A DNA stretch of 64,000 bases from Mycobacterium sp. ACS4331. GTDB lineage: Bacteria > Actinomycetota > Actinomycetes > Mycobacteriales > Mycobacteriaceae. The notes under the pieces are model-generated. The model did no database searches. It saw only the letters and a list, made by a program, of their open reading frames with translations, and was not told the DNA's origin. Shown here piece after piece: positions 25,121 to 33,814 of this stretch. The first letter of the stretch is position 1, and each line of letters opens with the position of its first letter. The position numbers were made by a program, and so were the translations under genes. Location of the stretch: contig NZ_LZHW01000009.1 of assembly GCF_001667265.1 (NCBI RefSeq), positions 62,001-126,000 on the forward strand, written 5' to 3'.

Positions 25121-25897
25121 GTCCGACGCCGCCGGGGCGCGAAGGACGAGCACCAGATTGCTCACCAGGAACTCCCGCAGCACCGGCACCGCGGTCATCC
25201 ACCAGGCCCATCGCGGGTGGTAGCGGGGGAATGCGGCCAGAACCGCGCCCGTGCTGTGCGCCCATTCCAGGCCATCGGCGGCCGACACCGCGAACAGTGA
25301 CGATCCGTAGTTGTTCTTCGGTGGGTGGCCGTGCCTGCGGGTGTAGCGCTCGGCCGCGCGGGCACCGCCCAGATAGTGCGTCAAACCCATCTCGTGCCCG
25401 CCGAACGGGCCCAGCCAGACGGTGTAGGACAGGATCACCAGCCCGCCGGGCCGGGTCACCCTCAGCATCTCCGCACCCATCCGCCACGGCTCGCGCACGT
25501 GCTCGGCGACATTCGACGACAGGCAGATGTCCACGCTGGCGTCGGCGAACGGCAGCGCCATCCCCGAGGCGCGGACGAAGCTGCCGGCGCTGCGCTCGAG
25601 CGTGGGCGCGGCGTGCATCTCGCTCTCGTCGGGTTCGACGCCGACATAGTGCAGACCCCGCGCGGTGAACGCGTCAGCGAAGTATCCGGGCCCGCCGCCC
25701 ACGTCGAGCACCGTGCGCCCGACCGGGGCGCGGCCGTGATGGGCACCGGCCCACAGGTCGACGACCATGGCCGCGGTGTCCTCGGCCAGGGCGGTGTAGA
25801 AGCGGGCGGGGTCGCTCTGCTCATAGCGGAACTCGCTCAGCAGCCGCACCGATCTGGCCAGCGTCGCACGCCTGGAGAAGATGCCGGTGATGCCCAC
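25118..25897 (-). CDS. SAM-dependent methyltransferase, Rv0224c-like
   Basis: 259-residue class I methyltransferase. Motif I is VLDVGGGPGYFADAF near residue 65, followed by the acidic YVGVEPDESEMH, MALPFADASVDICLSSNVAEHV (motif II region) and LRVTRPGGLVILSYT (motif III). The C-terminal half is longer than a minimal methyltransferase and has hydrophobic stretches (WAWWMTAVPVLREFLVSNLVLV), suggesting a membrane-associated substrate. Divergent from the GT4 gene. In M. tuberculosis the same pair starts the Rv0224c-Rv0228 envelope block. Methyl acceptor unknown. Confidence 0.9.
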   Translation of the reverse strand: MGITGIFSRRATLARSVRLLSEFRYEQSDPARFYTALAEDTAAMVVDLWAGAHHGRAPVGRTVLDVGGGPGYFADAFTARGLHYVGVEPDESEMHAAPTLERSAGSFVRASGMALPFADASVDICLSSNVAEHVREPWRMGAEMLRVTRPGGLVILSYTVWLGPFGGHEMGLTHYLGGARAAERYTRRHGHPPKNNYGSSLFAVSAADGLEWAHSTGAVLAAFPRYHPRWAWWMTAVPVLREFLVSNLVLVLRAPAASD

Positions 25898-25948
25898 TGG
25901 GTCACCCTACGCAGCGCTCGCGGCTGGGGATACGGGTCCCGGTCCAGC

Positions 25949-25954
25949 TACTCT
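25949..25954 (+). promoter_or_regulatory. Predicted -10 element of the GT4 gene
   Basis: TACTCT fits TANNNT and ends 9 nt before ATG 25963, so the transcript would have at most a 0-2 nt leader. No Shine-Dalgarno sequence is seen. Confidence 0.4.
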
Positions 25955-25962
25955 GGGGTGCG

Positions 25963-27123
25963 ATGTCTGCCCCCGCCGTGCGATCCGTGCTCATGCTGTG
26001 CTGGCGTGACACCGGGCACCCCCAGGGCGGTGGCAGCGAAGCCTACGTGCAGCGCATCGGTGCGCACCTGGCCGCGTCGGGGGTCCGCGTGACGCTGCGG
26101 ACCGCTCGGTACCCCGGGGCGCCGCGGCGCGGTGTCATCGACGGTGTCCGGATCTCCCGCGGAGGCGGGCCCTACTCGGTGTACATCTGGGCCGGCCTGG
26201 CCATGGTGGCGGCGCGGTTCGGACTGGGGCCCCTGCGGCATGCCCGCCCGGACGTCGTGATCGACACCCAGAACGGCATCCCCTTCCTGGCCCGGCTGGC
26301 CTACGGACGCCGCTCGGTGGTGCTGGTGCACCACTGCCACCGCGAACAGTGGCCGGTGGCCGGACGGCGTACCGGAAGGTTCGGGTGGTTCGTCGAGTCG
26401 TGGCTCTCACCCCGACTCCACCGCCGCAATCAGTACGTCACGGTCTCGCTGCCCTCGATGCGCGATCTGTCCGAACTCGGTGTCGATCCCCGGCACATCG
26501 CCGTGGTGCGCAACGGCCTCGACCCGGCTCCCGAGGCCACGCTGACGGCGCCGAGGTCGGCCGCACCCCGGCTGTCGGTGCTGTCCCGACTGGTGCCGCA
26601 CAAGCAGATCGAGGACGCCCTGGAGGCCGTCGCGGTGCTGCGGGAGCGGATCCCGGGCCTGCACCTCGATGTCGTGGGCGGTGGCTGGTGGCAGCAGAAC
26701 CTGGTCGACCACGCCGCGGCGCTGGGCATCTCCGACGCCGTCACCTTCCACGGTCACGTCGACGACGTCACCAAACATCATGTCGTGCAACGCTCGTGGG
26801 TGCACGTGCTGCCCTCTCGGAAAGAGGGGTGGGGGTTGGCCGTCGTCGAGGCCGCACAGCACGCCGTGCCGACCATCGGCTACCGGTCCTCGGGCGGCCT
26901 GACCGATTCGATCGTCGACGGTGTCACCGGACTCCTCGTCGACGACCGGGCTGAACTCGTGGCCCGGCTCGAGGATGTGCTGTCCGACCCGGTGCTGCGT
27001 GACGAGTTGGGCCGCAAGGCCGCCGCCCGCTGCGCGGAGTTCTCCTGGGCGCAGAGCGCAGAGTCGATGCTGGAGGTGCTGGGCGCGGTTCAGGACGGTC
27101 GCCGCGTCAGCGGTCTGGTCTGA
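25963..27123 (+). CDS. GT4-family glycosyltransferase, Rv0225-like
   Basis: 386-residue GT-B glycosyltransferase using a nucleotide sugar. The N-terminal acceptor domain includes WRDTGHPQGGGSEAYVQRIGAHL; the donor domain has LSRLVPHKQIEDALEAV and the EX7E motif with E288 and E296 (EGWGLAVVE). No transmembrane helix, so it would work on the inner leaflet on a lipid acceptor. Neighbouring methyltransferase and membrane proteins suggest an envelope glycolipid or polysaccharide. Its last 34 nt overlap the convergent membrane protein gene. Confidence 0.92.
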   Translation: MSAPAVRSVLMLCWRDTGHPQGGGSEAYVQRIGAHLAASGVRVTLRTARYPGAPRRGVIDGVRISRGGGPYSVYIWAGLAMVAARFGLGPLRHARPDVVIDTQNGIPFLARLAYGRRSVVLVHHCHREQWPVAGRRTGRFGWFVESWLSPRLHRRNQYVTVSLPSMRDLSELGVDPRHIAVVRNGLDPAPEATLTAPRSAAPRLSVLSRLVPHKQIEDALEAVAVLRERIPGLHLDVVGGGWWQQNLVDHAAALGISDAVTFHGHVDDVTKHHVVQRSWVHVLPSRKEGWGLAVVEAAQHAVPTIGYRSSGGLTDSIVDGVTGLLVDDRAELVARLEDVLSDPVLRDELGRKAAARCAEFSWAQSAESMLEVLGAVQDGRRVSGLV

Positions 27124-28811
27124 GCCCCCCGGATCAGGCCCAGAGCCCCGGCGATCAGCACCGCCAACCAGACGGCGTGCGCCGCGATCAGCAGGCCGCG
27201 CCGGGGATTCGGCACTGGCGCGGGTGCGCCGTCGACACGGTACAGCCGCATCTGTCCGTCGGCGTACTCCAGCGACAGCCGCTCCAGAGTGTCTGCCGCC
27301 GAACCCATTTCGCCCTCGGAGTCGGCTTCGACGACGACCCAGCCGACACCGAGCTCCGCGAGGCGGGCGGGGTCGCCGCCGCTGAGCAGCAGATCCTGCA
27401 CCGCGCGGGCGTCGCCACCCTCGCCGCGCACCGTCTGACCGGAGATCGCCAGGTCCCCGGTGGTCAGCACCTCGGCGTCGAGCCACCGCGGCAGCGGGTC
27501 CAGTACCGGAGCGGATCCAGCCCAGTCGAACCGCCGCATCGAGTCGGCGGGCAGTACCGCGACGACGTGCGGATCGGCGCCGATCCTCTCGGCCACCGCG
27601 GCCCATCCCGGCGGGTAGTGCACGGGCCGAACCGAACCCCACACCCCCCACATCAGATCGGGCAGGACCGCGATCACTGCGGCGCACAGCGCCGCGGCCG
27701 TCAGCGCCGGACGTGCGCCGAGTCGCCAGCGCGACAGCGTCACCACCGCGCCCGCGGCGGCCACCGCGTAGCCCGGCATGGCCAGCGCCACCCATTTCTG
27801 CCCGTCGCGCAGGACACCCAGGCCCGGGAACGCCGAGGAGGCCGCCTCGACCGCGGCCACCCCGGAACCCGTCGCCAGCAGCGCGGGCATCAGCACCGCG
27901 GCCGCGGCCAACGCCACCAGGCCGAGTGCCGAGCGTCGCCGCAGCACGGCCGGGAGTCCCAGCGCGACGACGGCCACCAGCACCGCGGTCGCGGCCAGGG
28001 CGAACAGCGTGGTGCGGGATCCAGGCACGGCCTGGGCGTTCCAGATGCCCGCCAGTCCGGCCAGGCTGCCGAGGGTGCCTAACCCGGGCTCGGCGCGGGC
28101 CGCGAACGCGGCGGTGCCCGCACCGGAGGAGTCATAGGTGGCCAGCGAGTCCGAGACCGCGGCCGCGACCAGCCACGGCAGCGCACACAACACCGCGATC
28201 ACGCCCGCACCGGCCGCGCACCGGAGCCGGCCCGTACCGGGCCCCGGCGAACTCACGCAGACGAGCGCGACGACGAGGGCCAGCAGCAGACCCGTCGGGG
28301 TGAGGCCGGCCAGCGCGATCCAGAACGCCAAGGCCGCCCACCCGGCCAGTCCGCCCTGACCGGCGCGCAGGCGCAGCATCGCGACGGCCACCCACGGCAG
28401 GCAGCCGTAGCCGACCAGCAGGCTCCAGTGCCCCTGCAGAAGGCGTTCGGCGACGTACGGATTCCAGATCGCCACGGTGGCCGCCACGAACTGTCCCGGC
28501 AGGCCCACGGCGGGCAGCACGGTCTCGGCAAGCCGGGCCGCGCCCCAGCCGGCGAACCACAGGCCGGCGATCAGCAGCGCCTTGACCAGAATCCCGCCGT
28601 CGAGGACCGCCGAGACCAGCGCCACCAGAAAGTCCTGCGGCAGCGCGCGCGGGGCGGCCTGGGACAGCCCGAGCGCGGCGTCGGTCAGGTGCGAGCGCGG
28701 CGTGGACACCGCGTCGCGCAGCAGCAGATATCCGGGCCCCAGAAGCGGGGCGGTCACGGCGAGCGCGAGCACCAGCGCGTACGCGGGCACCGCCGCGCGT
28801 CGCCAGGTCAC
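27090..28811 (-). CDS. Polytopic membrane protein, Rv0226c-like
   Basis: 573-residue integral membrane protein with about ten or more hydrophobic helices. An N-terminal helix (VPAYALVLALAVTAPLLGPGYLLL) leads to a loop with RDAVSTPRSHLTDAALGL, the loop position that in GT-C enzymes holds the catalytic acid, and a C-terminal extracytoplasmic part (VAVLPADSMRRFDWAGSAPVL). It resembles GT-C glycosyltransferases in plan but no family motif proves it. GTG 28811 overlaps the DUF3068 stop by 4 nt, so the two are coupled. The 3' end overlaps the GT4 gene by 34 nt. Confidence 0.85.
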   Translation of the reverse strand: MTWRRAAVPAYALVLALAVTAPLLGPGYLLLRDAVSTPRSHLTDAALGLSQAAPRALPQDFLVALVSAVLDGGILVKALLIAGLWFAGWGAARLAETVLPAVGLPGQFVAATVAIWNPYVAERLLQGHWSLLVGYGCLPWVAVAMLRLRAGQGGLAGWAALAFWIALAGLTPTGLLLALVVALVCVSSPGPGTGRLRCAAGAGVIAVLCALPWLVAAAVSDSLATYDSSGAGTAAFAARAEPGLGTLGSLAGLAGIWNAQAVPGSRTTLFALAATAVLVAVVALGLPAVLRRRSALGLVALAAAAVLMPALLATGSGVAAVEAASSAFPGLGVLRDGQKWVALAMPGYAVAAAGAVVTLSRWRLGARPALTAAALCAAVIAVLPDLMWGVWGSVRPVHYPPGWAAVAERIGADPHVVAVLPADSMRRFDWAGSAPVLDPLPRWLDAEVLTTGDLAISGQTVRGEGGDARAVQDLLLSGGDPARLAELGVGWVVVEADSEGEMGSAADTLERLSLEYADGQMRLYRVDGAPAPVPNPRRGLLIAAHAVWLAVLIAGALGLIRGAQTRPLTRRPS

Positions 28812-30034
28812 GGTTGGTTGGGCGGGCCCTGCTCGCGATGCAGATCCGGCCGCTGCGCCGGGAGTTTCTCGGTTTCGGCCTCCGCCGCGGGCATGGGACC
28901 GGTGTCCTCGCCGCGTCGGCTCGCGAAACCGCCGAAGAACCCACCCTCGTCGCGGTCGAGGCCCGGATCGATCAGTTCGGCCTCGGCGCGCAGCCCGAAC
29001 GAGCCGAGCAGCGCCCCTGCCACCAGCGCGATCAGGCCGGCCGCGGTGAACGTAATCGGCAGGATGCGTGACCACAGCGCGATCTTGTCCCGCTCGTCAC
29101 GGGCGGCGGCCACCTGGTCCTCGACGGTCTCCTGGGTGGAGGTCACCTTGTAGTCGACCAGCGCCACCTCGGGCCGCAGTTCGTCGCGCGCGTAGTAGTG
29201 GTTCGCGTGCTCCTCGGCCCGGACGATGGTGCCCGAGACGGGATCGACCCAGAACGTGCGCTGCGCGGCGTAGAAGCGCTGCATCGTGATGCGCTCGTCG
29301 GGCTCGCCCGGCACACCCCACTGCGAGGCCAGCGCCGTCACCTCGCTGTCCACCTCGTCGTCGTACAGCGACGCGTACCTGATCGGCTTGACCAGCTTGC
29401 CGTCGGCGTCGTAGCCGACGTTCTGGGTGAACCGGTAGGTGGTCAACCCGTTGACGTCCTCTTCGCCCTCGTAGTTGGCGTCGAAGGCCTTCTGGGCGAT
29501 CGGATCGAAGAACGGATAGGTCTTCTTCTCGGTGTTGAACGGGAACCGGTACGACAGGCCCTCATGGGGCAGCGCGATGTTGGTGGGCGCCTTGGTGTCG
29601 TCGATCGAGCGCGGCTTCTGCACCGAACCGCCGGGATGCGTCTCGTCGGAGACGGCCTCGGCGGTGGACCGGTCCAGTGTCACGGTGTCGACCATGGCCA
29701 GCAGCAGGCCGTTGTCCTTCTGCTTGTCCGAGCGTCGCACCGAGGTGCCCACCTGCAGGGTCACCACATCGGCGTTGGCCGGGGACTCGACGCTGATCTG
29801 CTGCTGGGACACCAGCGGCACGTTCTTGTCGATGACGAAGTTCTCGCGGCTCAGCGATTCGGGGTCCAGGGCGCTTCCGGTGCCGTTGCTCACCAGCGTC
29901 GCGTCGAGATCCAGCGGAATCTTCTGGATCCTGCTCGCTGTGTAGGTCGACAACAGCAGGGCGGCGATGAGAAGGGCGGCTCCGAGCCCCAGCAGGCCGC
30001 ACGCGGCCACACGCAACGTCACTGCACGGTTCAA
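28808..30034 (-). CDS. DUF3068 (PorA-family) membrane-anchored protein, Rv0227c-like
   Basis: 408-residue envelope protein. One N-terminal helix (AACGLLGLGAALLIAALLLS), a large extracytoplasmic domain (about 35-320) with LPHEGLSYRFPFNTEKKTYPFFDP, and a second helix near residue 340 (LPITFTAAGLIALVAGALLG) before a charged cytoplasmic tail. This two-helix layout is typical of DUF3068. Start is TTG 30034, because GGAAGGAAGG sits 8-9 nt upstream. Function unknown; coupling to the Rv0226c-like gene suggests a complex. Confidence 0.87.
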   Translation of the reverse strand: MNRAVTLRVAACGLLGLGAALLIAALLLSTYTASRIQKIPLDLDATLVSNGTGSALDPESLSRENFVIDKNVPLVSQQQISVESPANADVVTLQVGTSVRRSDKQKDNGLLLAMVDTVTLDRSTAEAVSDETHPGGSVQKPRSIDDTKAPTNIALPHEGLSYRFPFNTEKKTYPFFDPIAQKAFDANYEGEEDVNGLTTYRFTQNVGYDADGKLVKPIRYASLYDDEVDSEVTALASQWGVPGEPDERITMQRFYAAQRTFWVDPVSGTIVRAEEHANHYYARDELRPEVALVDYKVTSTQETVEDQVAAARDERDKIALWSRILPITFTAAGLIALVAGALLGSFGLRAEAELIDPGLDRDEGGFFGGFASRRGEDTGPMPAAEAETEKLPAQRPDLHREQGPPNQP

Positions 30035-30165
30035 GGCGCGCGTACCTTCCTTCCGGTCCGGGCAGTCGAGGCAAACCCGTTCGAACCCTAACAGCAGACC
30101 CTAAGGCCCAGGCTTATCGTCGGGTCTTGGTGGCCCGTCAGCCGGGTGCGGGCACACTGGGTGCG

Positions 30166-31365
30166 GTGAGCAGCAGTGTCGACGGAGTGGCGCCCGTCCC
30201 CGGACGGGTGGGCGGAACCCGCAGCTTCCTGCCGCCGGTGGAGGGTCTGCGGGCGTGCGCGGCGATCGGCGTCGTGATTACGCACGTCGCCTTCCAGACC
30301 GCGCAGACCAGCGGCGTCACCGGGCGGCTGTTGTCCCGGTTCGACCTGGCCGTGGCGGTGTTCTTCGCACTGTCGGGTTTCCTGCTGTGGCGCGGTCACG
30401 CGGCCGCGGCGCGCGGGCTGCGGCACCGTCCGCCGACCGGGCACTACCTGCGCTCACGAATCGTGCGGATCATGCCCGGCTACCTCGTGGCCGTCGTCGT
30501 CATCCTGCTGCTGCTCCCCGACGCCATCGGCGCCAATTCCACAGTGTGGCTGGCGAATTTAACGCTGACGCAGATCTACGTGCCCCTGACGCTGACCCCG
30601 GGCCTGACGCAGATGTGGAGCCTGTCGGTCGAGGTGACCTTCTATCTGGCGCTGCCGTTCCTGGCACTTCTGGCCCGCCGCCTGCCCGTGCGGGCCCGGA
30701 TTCCGGTGATCGCCGCGGTCGCGGTCATCAGCCTGGGGTGGGGGCTGCTGCCGATCGAGACCGCCGAGGGCATCAACTTCCTCAACTGGCCGCCGGCCTA
30801 CGCGTCGTGGTTCGGCGCGGGGATGCTGCTCGCGGAGTGGACCGTCAGCCCGGTCGGGTGGATGCACCGACTGGCCCGCCGGCGCTGGGTGATGGCGCTG
30901 ATCGTCGCCGTGGCCTATGTGATCTCGGCCTCGCCGCTGGCCGGACCGGAGGGGCTGACCCCGGCCACGCTCGGGCAGTTCGTGGTGCGCACCGCGATGG
31001 GCGCCATCATCGCCTGGGGTCTGTTGGCGCCGCTGGTGCTCGACCGGCCCGACACCGACCACCGCATCCTCGGCAGCCCCATCATGGTCACCCTGGGGCG
31101 GTGGTCCTACGGCCTGTTCGTGTGGCATCTGGCCGCGCTGGCGATGGCCTTCCCCGTGGTCGGCAAGTTCGTCTTCAACGGTGCCATGCCGGTGATTCTG
31201 ACGCTCACCCTGGTGTTCGGGTTCGCGATGGCCGCCGTCAGCTATGCGCTGATCGAGAACCCGTGCAGGCAGGCGCTGCGGAACTGGGAGCGCCGCCGCG
31301 CGGATCGCATCGCCCCGCTGGACAGTTCGGCCGACGACACACCGGAGCCCGCGATCGCCCGGTGA
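30166..31365 (+). CDS. OafA/acyltransferase-3 membrane O-acyltransferase, Rv0228-like
   Basis: 399-residue inner-membrane acyltransferase with about ten helices. The family signature is PPVEGLRACAAIGVVITHVAF with a conserved His in helix 1, then FDLAVAVFFALSGFLLWR and RIVRIMPGYLVAVVVILLLLP. Such proteins transfer acetyl or succinyl groups to envelope sugars. GTG 30166 is preferred because CACACT 8 nt upstream can serve as a -10 for a leaderless message; the frame opens 39 nt earlier. Divergent from the DUF3068 gene. Acceptor probably the glycan of this envelope block, inferred. Confidence 0.89.
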   Translation: MSSSVDGVAPVPGRVGGTRSFLPPVEGLRACAAIGVVITHVAFQTAQTSGVTGRLLSRFDLAVAVFFALSGFLLWRGHAAAARGLRHRPPTGHYLRSRIVRIMPGYLVAVVVILLLLPDAIGANSTVWLANLTLTQIYVPLTLTPGLTQMWSLSVEVTFYLALPFLALLARRLPVRARIPVIAAVAVISLGWGLLPIETAEGINFLNWPPAYASWFGAGMLLAEWTVSPVGWMHRLARRRWVMALIVAVAYVISASPLAGPEGLTPATLGQFVVRTAMGAIIAWGLLAPLVLDRPDTDHRILGSPIMVTLGRWSYGLFVWHLAALAMAFPVVGKFVFNGAMPVILTLTLVFGFAMAAVSYALIENPCRQALRNWERRRADRIAPLDSSADDTPEPAIAR

Positions 31366-31369
31366 GGCG

Positions 31370-32827
31370 TCAGTCCGTCCGCGCCGCGATGACCTGATCG
31401 CGTACGGCCGAGCGGCGGGCCTTGCCCGCGTCGTCGCGCAGGGGCCGGTCGACGAACTCGACACTGCGTGGCACCTTATGCGCCTCCAGGCGCTGCCTCA
31501 GGTGGTCCACGACCGCATCGACATCCAGACCGGACCCCGGCGCGGCCTGCACCAGGGCGTGCGGCACCTGACCCAGGTCCTCGTGCGGAATGCCGACCAC
31601 CAGGGCCGACAGCACGCCGGGATGCTCGTTGAGGACGTTCTCGATCTCGGCCGGGTAGGTGTTCTTGCCGCCGACGGTGAACATGTCGACGCGCCGGTCG
31701 GACAAGTAGAGGAAACCGTCCTGGTCGAACCAGCCGAGGTCGCCGATGGATTCCCAACCGTCCCGCGACTTCGCGGTCGCACCGATGTAGCGGTAGGTGG
31801 GCGGGCTTCCCGGTGCGGCTCGCATGTAGATCTCACCCACCTCGCCCGGTGCGCACTCGTGGCCGTCATCGTCGAGCACCTTCATCTCACCGGCCACCAC
31901 GATTCCGACCGAGCCGCGGTGGGTGAGCCACTGGTCACCGGAGATGAACGTCAGCGCCTGAAGTTCGGTGCCGCCGTAGAGCTCCCACACCGCCTCCGGC
32001 CCGACGAGCTCGATCCAGGCCTCCTTCACCGCGGGCGGGCACGGTGCGGCCAGATGCCAGAGTCGGCGGATCGAGCTCAGGTCGTACGCGTGTGGATCGG
32101 CGCGATACACCGGAAGCAGTCGCTGCATGATGGTCGGCACGGTCGCCAGGAAGCTCACCCGGTGTTCGGTCACGAGCCGGAGGAACTCGTGCGCGTCGAA
32201 GCGGGGCATCACGATCAGGTGGTGGCCGAGCAGCAGCCCCGCCACAGCCACCGTGAATCCGGTGTTGTGGCTCATCGGCACCGAGATCAGCTGTACATCG
32301 TTGTCCTGCGCGCCGAGCGGGAAACCGAGCAGAGCAGAGACCCGACTGTCTCCGCCGGTCTCGATGAGCTTGGGCCTTCCGGTGCTTCCACCCGAGGCCA
32401 TGGCCTTCCAGACCGGTGAAACCGCTTCGGGCAGTGCGGCATCCGAATGCTGTGGACCGGGCGTGAACCCGGGTGGCACGTGAGGTGTCCGGCCGCGGGG
32501 ATCGCTGCGGCCGACGAGCAGCGCGCGCTCCCTCAGGTCCAGGATCGCCGCCAACTCGTCGTCGGGCATGGCCGGAGCCAGCGGCTGGGGCACCGCGCCG
32601 AGCTTCCAGCACGCGATCGCCGCCTCGATCCACTCGATCGAGTTGGGCAGTGAAATCGTGACGTAATCGTCTTGTCCCACACCGAGTTCGGCGAATGCCC
32701 TGGCCAGCCGATTGGTCGTCGCGTCCAGTTCGGCCCGGGTCACGGTTCGGCCCTGGCAGGTGATGGCGGGTGCGTCGGGGGCGGCGGTCGCCAGCGCCGT
32801 CAGCTGCGTGGGGATCGGGTCGGTCAT
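31370..32827 (-). CDS. Acyl/aryl-CoA ligase (AMP-forming)
   Basis: 485-residue ANL-family ligase. The P-loop is the variant MASGGSTGRPKLIET, ELYGGTELQALTFIS is the A5 motif, and SIGDLGWFDQDGFLYLSDRRVDMF the hinge. The C-terminus is short and ends RPLRDDAGKARRSAVRD, with the Gly-Lys of the catalytic loop. The SGGSTGRPK variant is seen in bile-acid/cyclic-acid type ligases. ATG 32827 overlaps the php stop by 1 nt, so it is made with the lactonase-like protein. A lactone-opening then CoA-activating pair is a reasonable inference. Confidence 0.88.
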   Translation of the reverse strand: MTDPIPTQLTALATAAPDAPAITCQGRTVTRAELDATTNRLARAFAELGVGQDDYVTISLPNSIEWIEAAIACWKLGAVPQPLAPAMPDDELAAILDLRERALLVGRSDPRGRTPHVPPGFTPGPQHSDAALPEAVSPVWKAMASGGSTGRPKLIETGGDSRVSALLGFPLGAQDNDVQLISVPMSHNTGFTVAVAGLLLGHHLIVMPRFDAHEFLRLVTEHRVSFLATVPTIMQRLLPVYRADPHAYDLSSIRRLWHLAAPCPPAVKEAWIELVGPEAVWELYGGTELQALTFISGDQWLTHRGSVGIVVAGEMKVLDDDGHECAPGEVGEIYMRAAPGSPPTYRYIGATAKSRDGWESIGDLGWFDQDGFLYLSDRRVDMFTVGGKNTYPAEIENVLNEHPGVLSALVVGIPHEDLGQVPHALVQAAPGSGLDVDAVVDHLRQRLEAHKVPRSVEFVDRPLRDDAGKARRSAVRDQVIAARTD

Positions 32828-33804
32828 CAGTATCCGCCCTGCGCGCTGAAGATCCGCCGCGGATTGTCCACCAGCATCGTGGTGATCTGCTCCTCGGTGA
32901 CGCCGCGCTGCCGAAGCGCGGGCAGCACGTCGTTGTGGATGTGCAGGTAATGCCAGTTGGGCAGGACCACCGGCACGGCCTCCTCGGGCAGCCAGTCGAT
33001 GAAGCACGACGCGTCGTGCGAGAGCACCATCTTGTCGGCATGCCCGCGCTCACACATCTTGGCCACGGTGTCGACCCGTTCGGGTGTCGGCAGGTACACG
33101 TCCGCGCCGAACCGGTCCATGCCGAGGTAGGACCCGCCCGCGATGATCTCCTCGAGGTAGTCGAGGTCGGTGGAGTCGCCGGAATGCCCGATCACGACGC
33201 GGGACAGGTCGACGCCCTCCTCGGCGAAGATGCGCTGCTGGTCCAGGCCGCGCCGGGACGCGGCGTGCGTGTGGGTCGAGATGGGCACCCCCGTCTGGCG
33301 GTGGGCTGCCGCGACGGCCCGCAGCACACGGTCGACTCCCGGCGTGACGCCCGGTTGATCGGTCGCGCACTTGAGCATCGCCGCGCGGACGCCGGTGCCT
33401 GCGATGCCCTCGGTGATGTCGCGGATGAACAGGTCGATCATCGGGTCGGGGCCGGGCAGTGCCGTGCCGGGGCCCTGGAAGTGGAAATACATCGGGACGT
33501 CGTTGTAGGTGTAGACGCCGGTGGCGACGACGATGTTGAGGTCGGTGGCCTCGGCGATGCGCGCGATGCGGGGGATGTAGCGGCCCAGGCCGATCACTGT
33601 GAGGTCGACGATGGTGTCGACGCCGCGTGCCTTGAGGGCGTTGAGCCGCGCGATGGCGTCGCGTTGGCGCGCCTGCTCGTCGCCCCAGATCCCGGGGTCG
33701 TTCTGCATCATCTCGGGGGAGAGCACGAAGACGTGCTCGTGCATCAGCGTGACCCCGAGGTCACCGGTGTCGATCGGGCCGCGGACGGTGTGGACCTGTG
33801 TCAC
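32827..33804 (-). CDS. php: Phosphotriesterase-like lactonase (Php)
   Basis: 325-residue binuclear metal hydrolase. HEHVFVLS holds the first two His ligands, AAMLKCATDQPG the bridging carboxylated Lys, and later VVIGHSGDSTDLDYL and LSHDASCFIDWLP supply the remaining His and Asp ligands. M. tuberculosis Rv0230c (PPH, 326 residues) has lactonase activity with weak phosphotriesterase activity. It begins 10 nt after the aftD stop, an operon-like spacing on the same strand. Physiological lactone unknown. Confidence 0.92.
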   Translation of the reverse strand: MTQVHTVRGPIDTGDLGVTLMHEHVFVLSPEMMQNDPGIWGDEQARQRDAIARLNALKARGVDTIVDLTVIGLGRYIPRIARIAEATDLNIVVATGVYTYNDVPMYFHFQGPGTALPGPDPMIDLFIRDITEGIAGTGVRAAMLKCATDQPGVTPGVDRVLRAVAAAHRQTGVPISTHTHAASRRGLDQQRIFAEEGVDLSRVVIGHSGDSTDLDYLEEIIAGGSYLGMDRFGADVYLPTPERVDTVAKMCERGHADKMVLSHDASCFIDWLPEEAVPVVLPNWHYLHIHNDVLPALRQRGVTEEQITTMLVDNPRRIFSAQGGY

Positions 33805-33814
33805 CTCAGTGATG

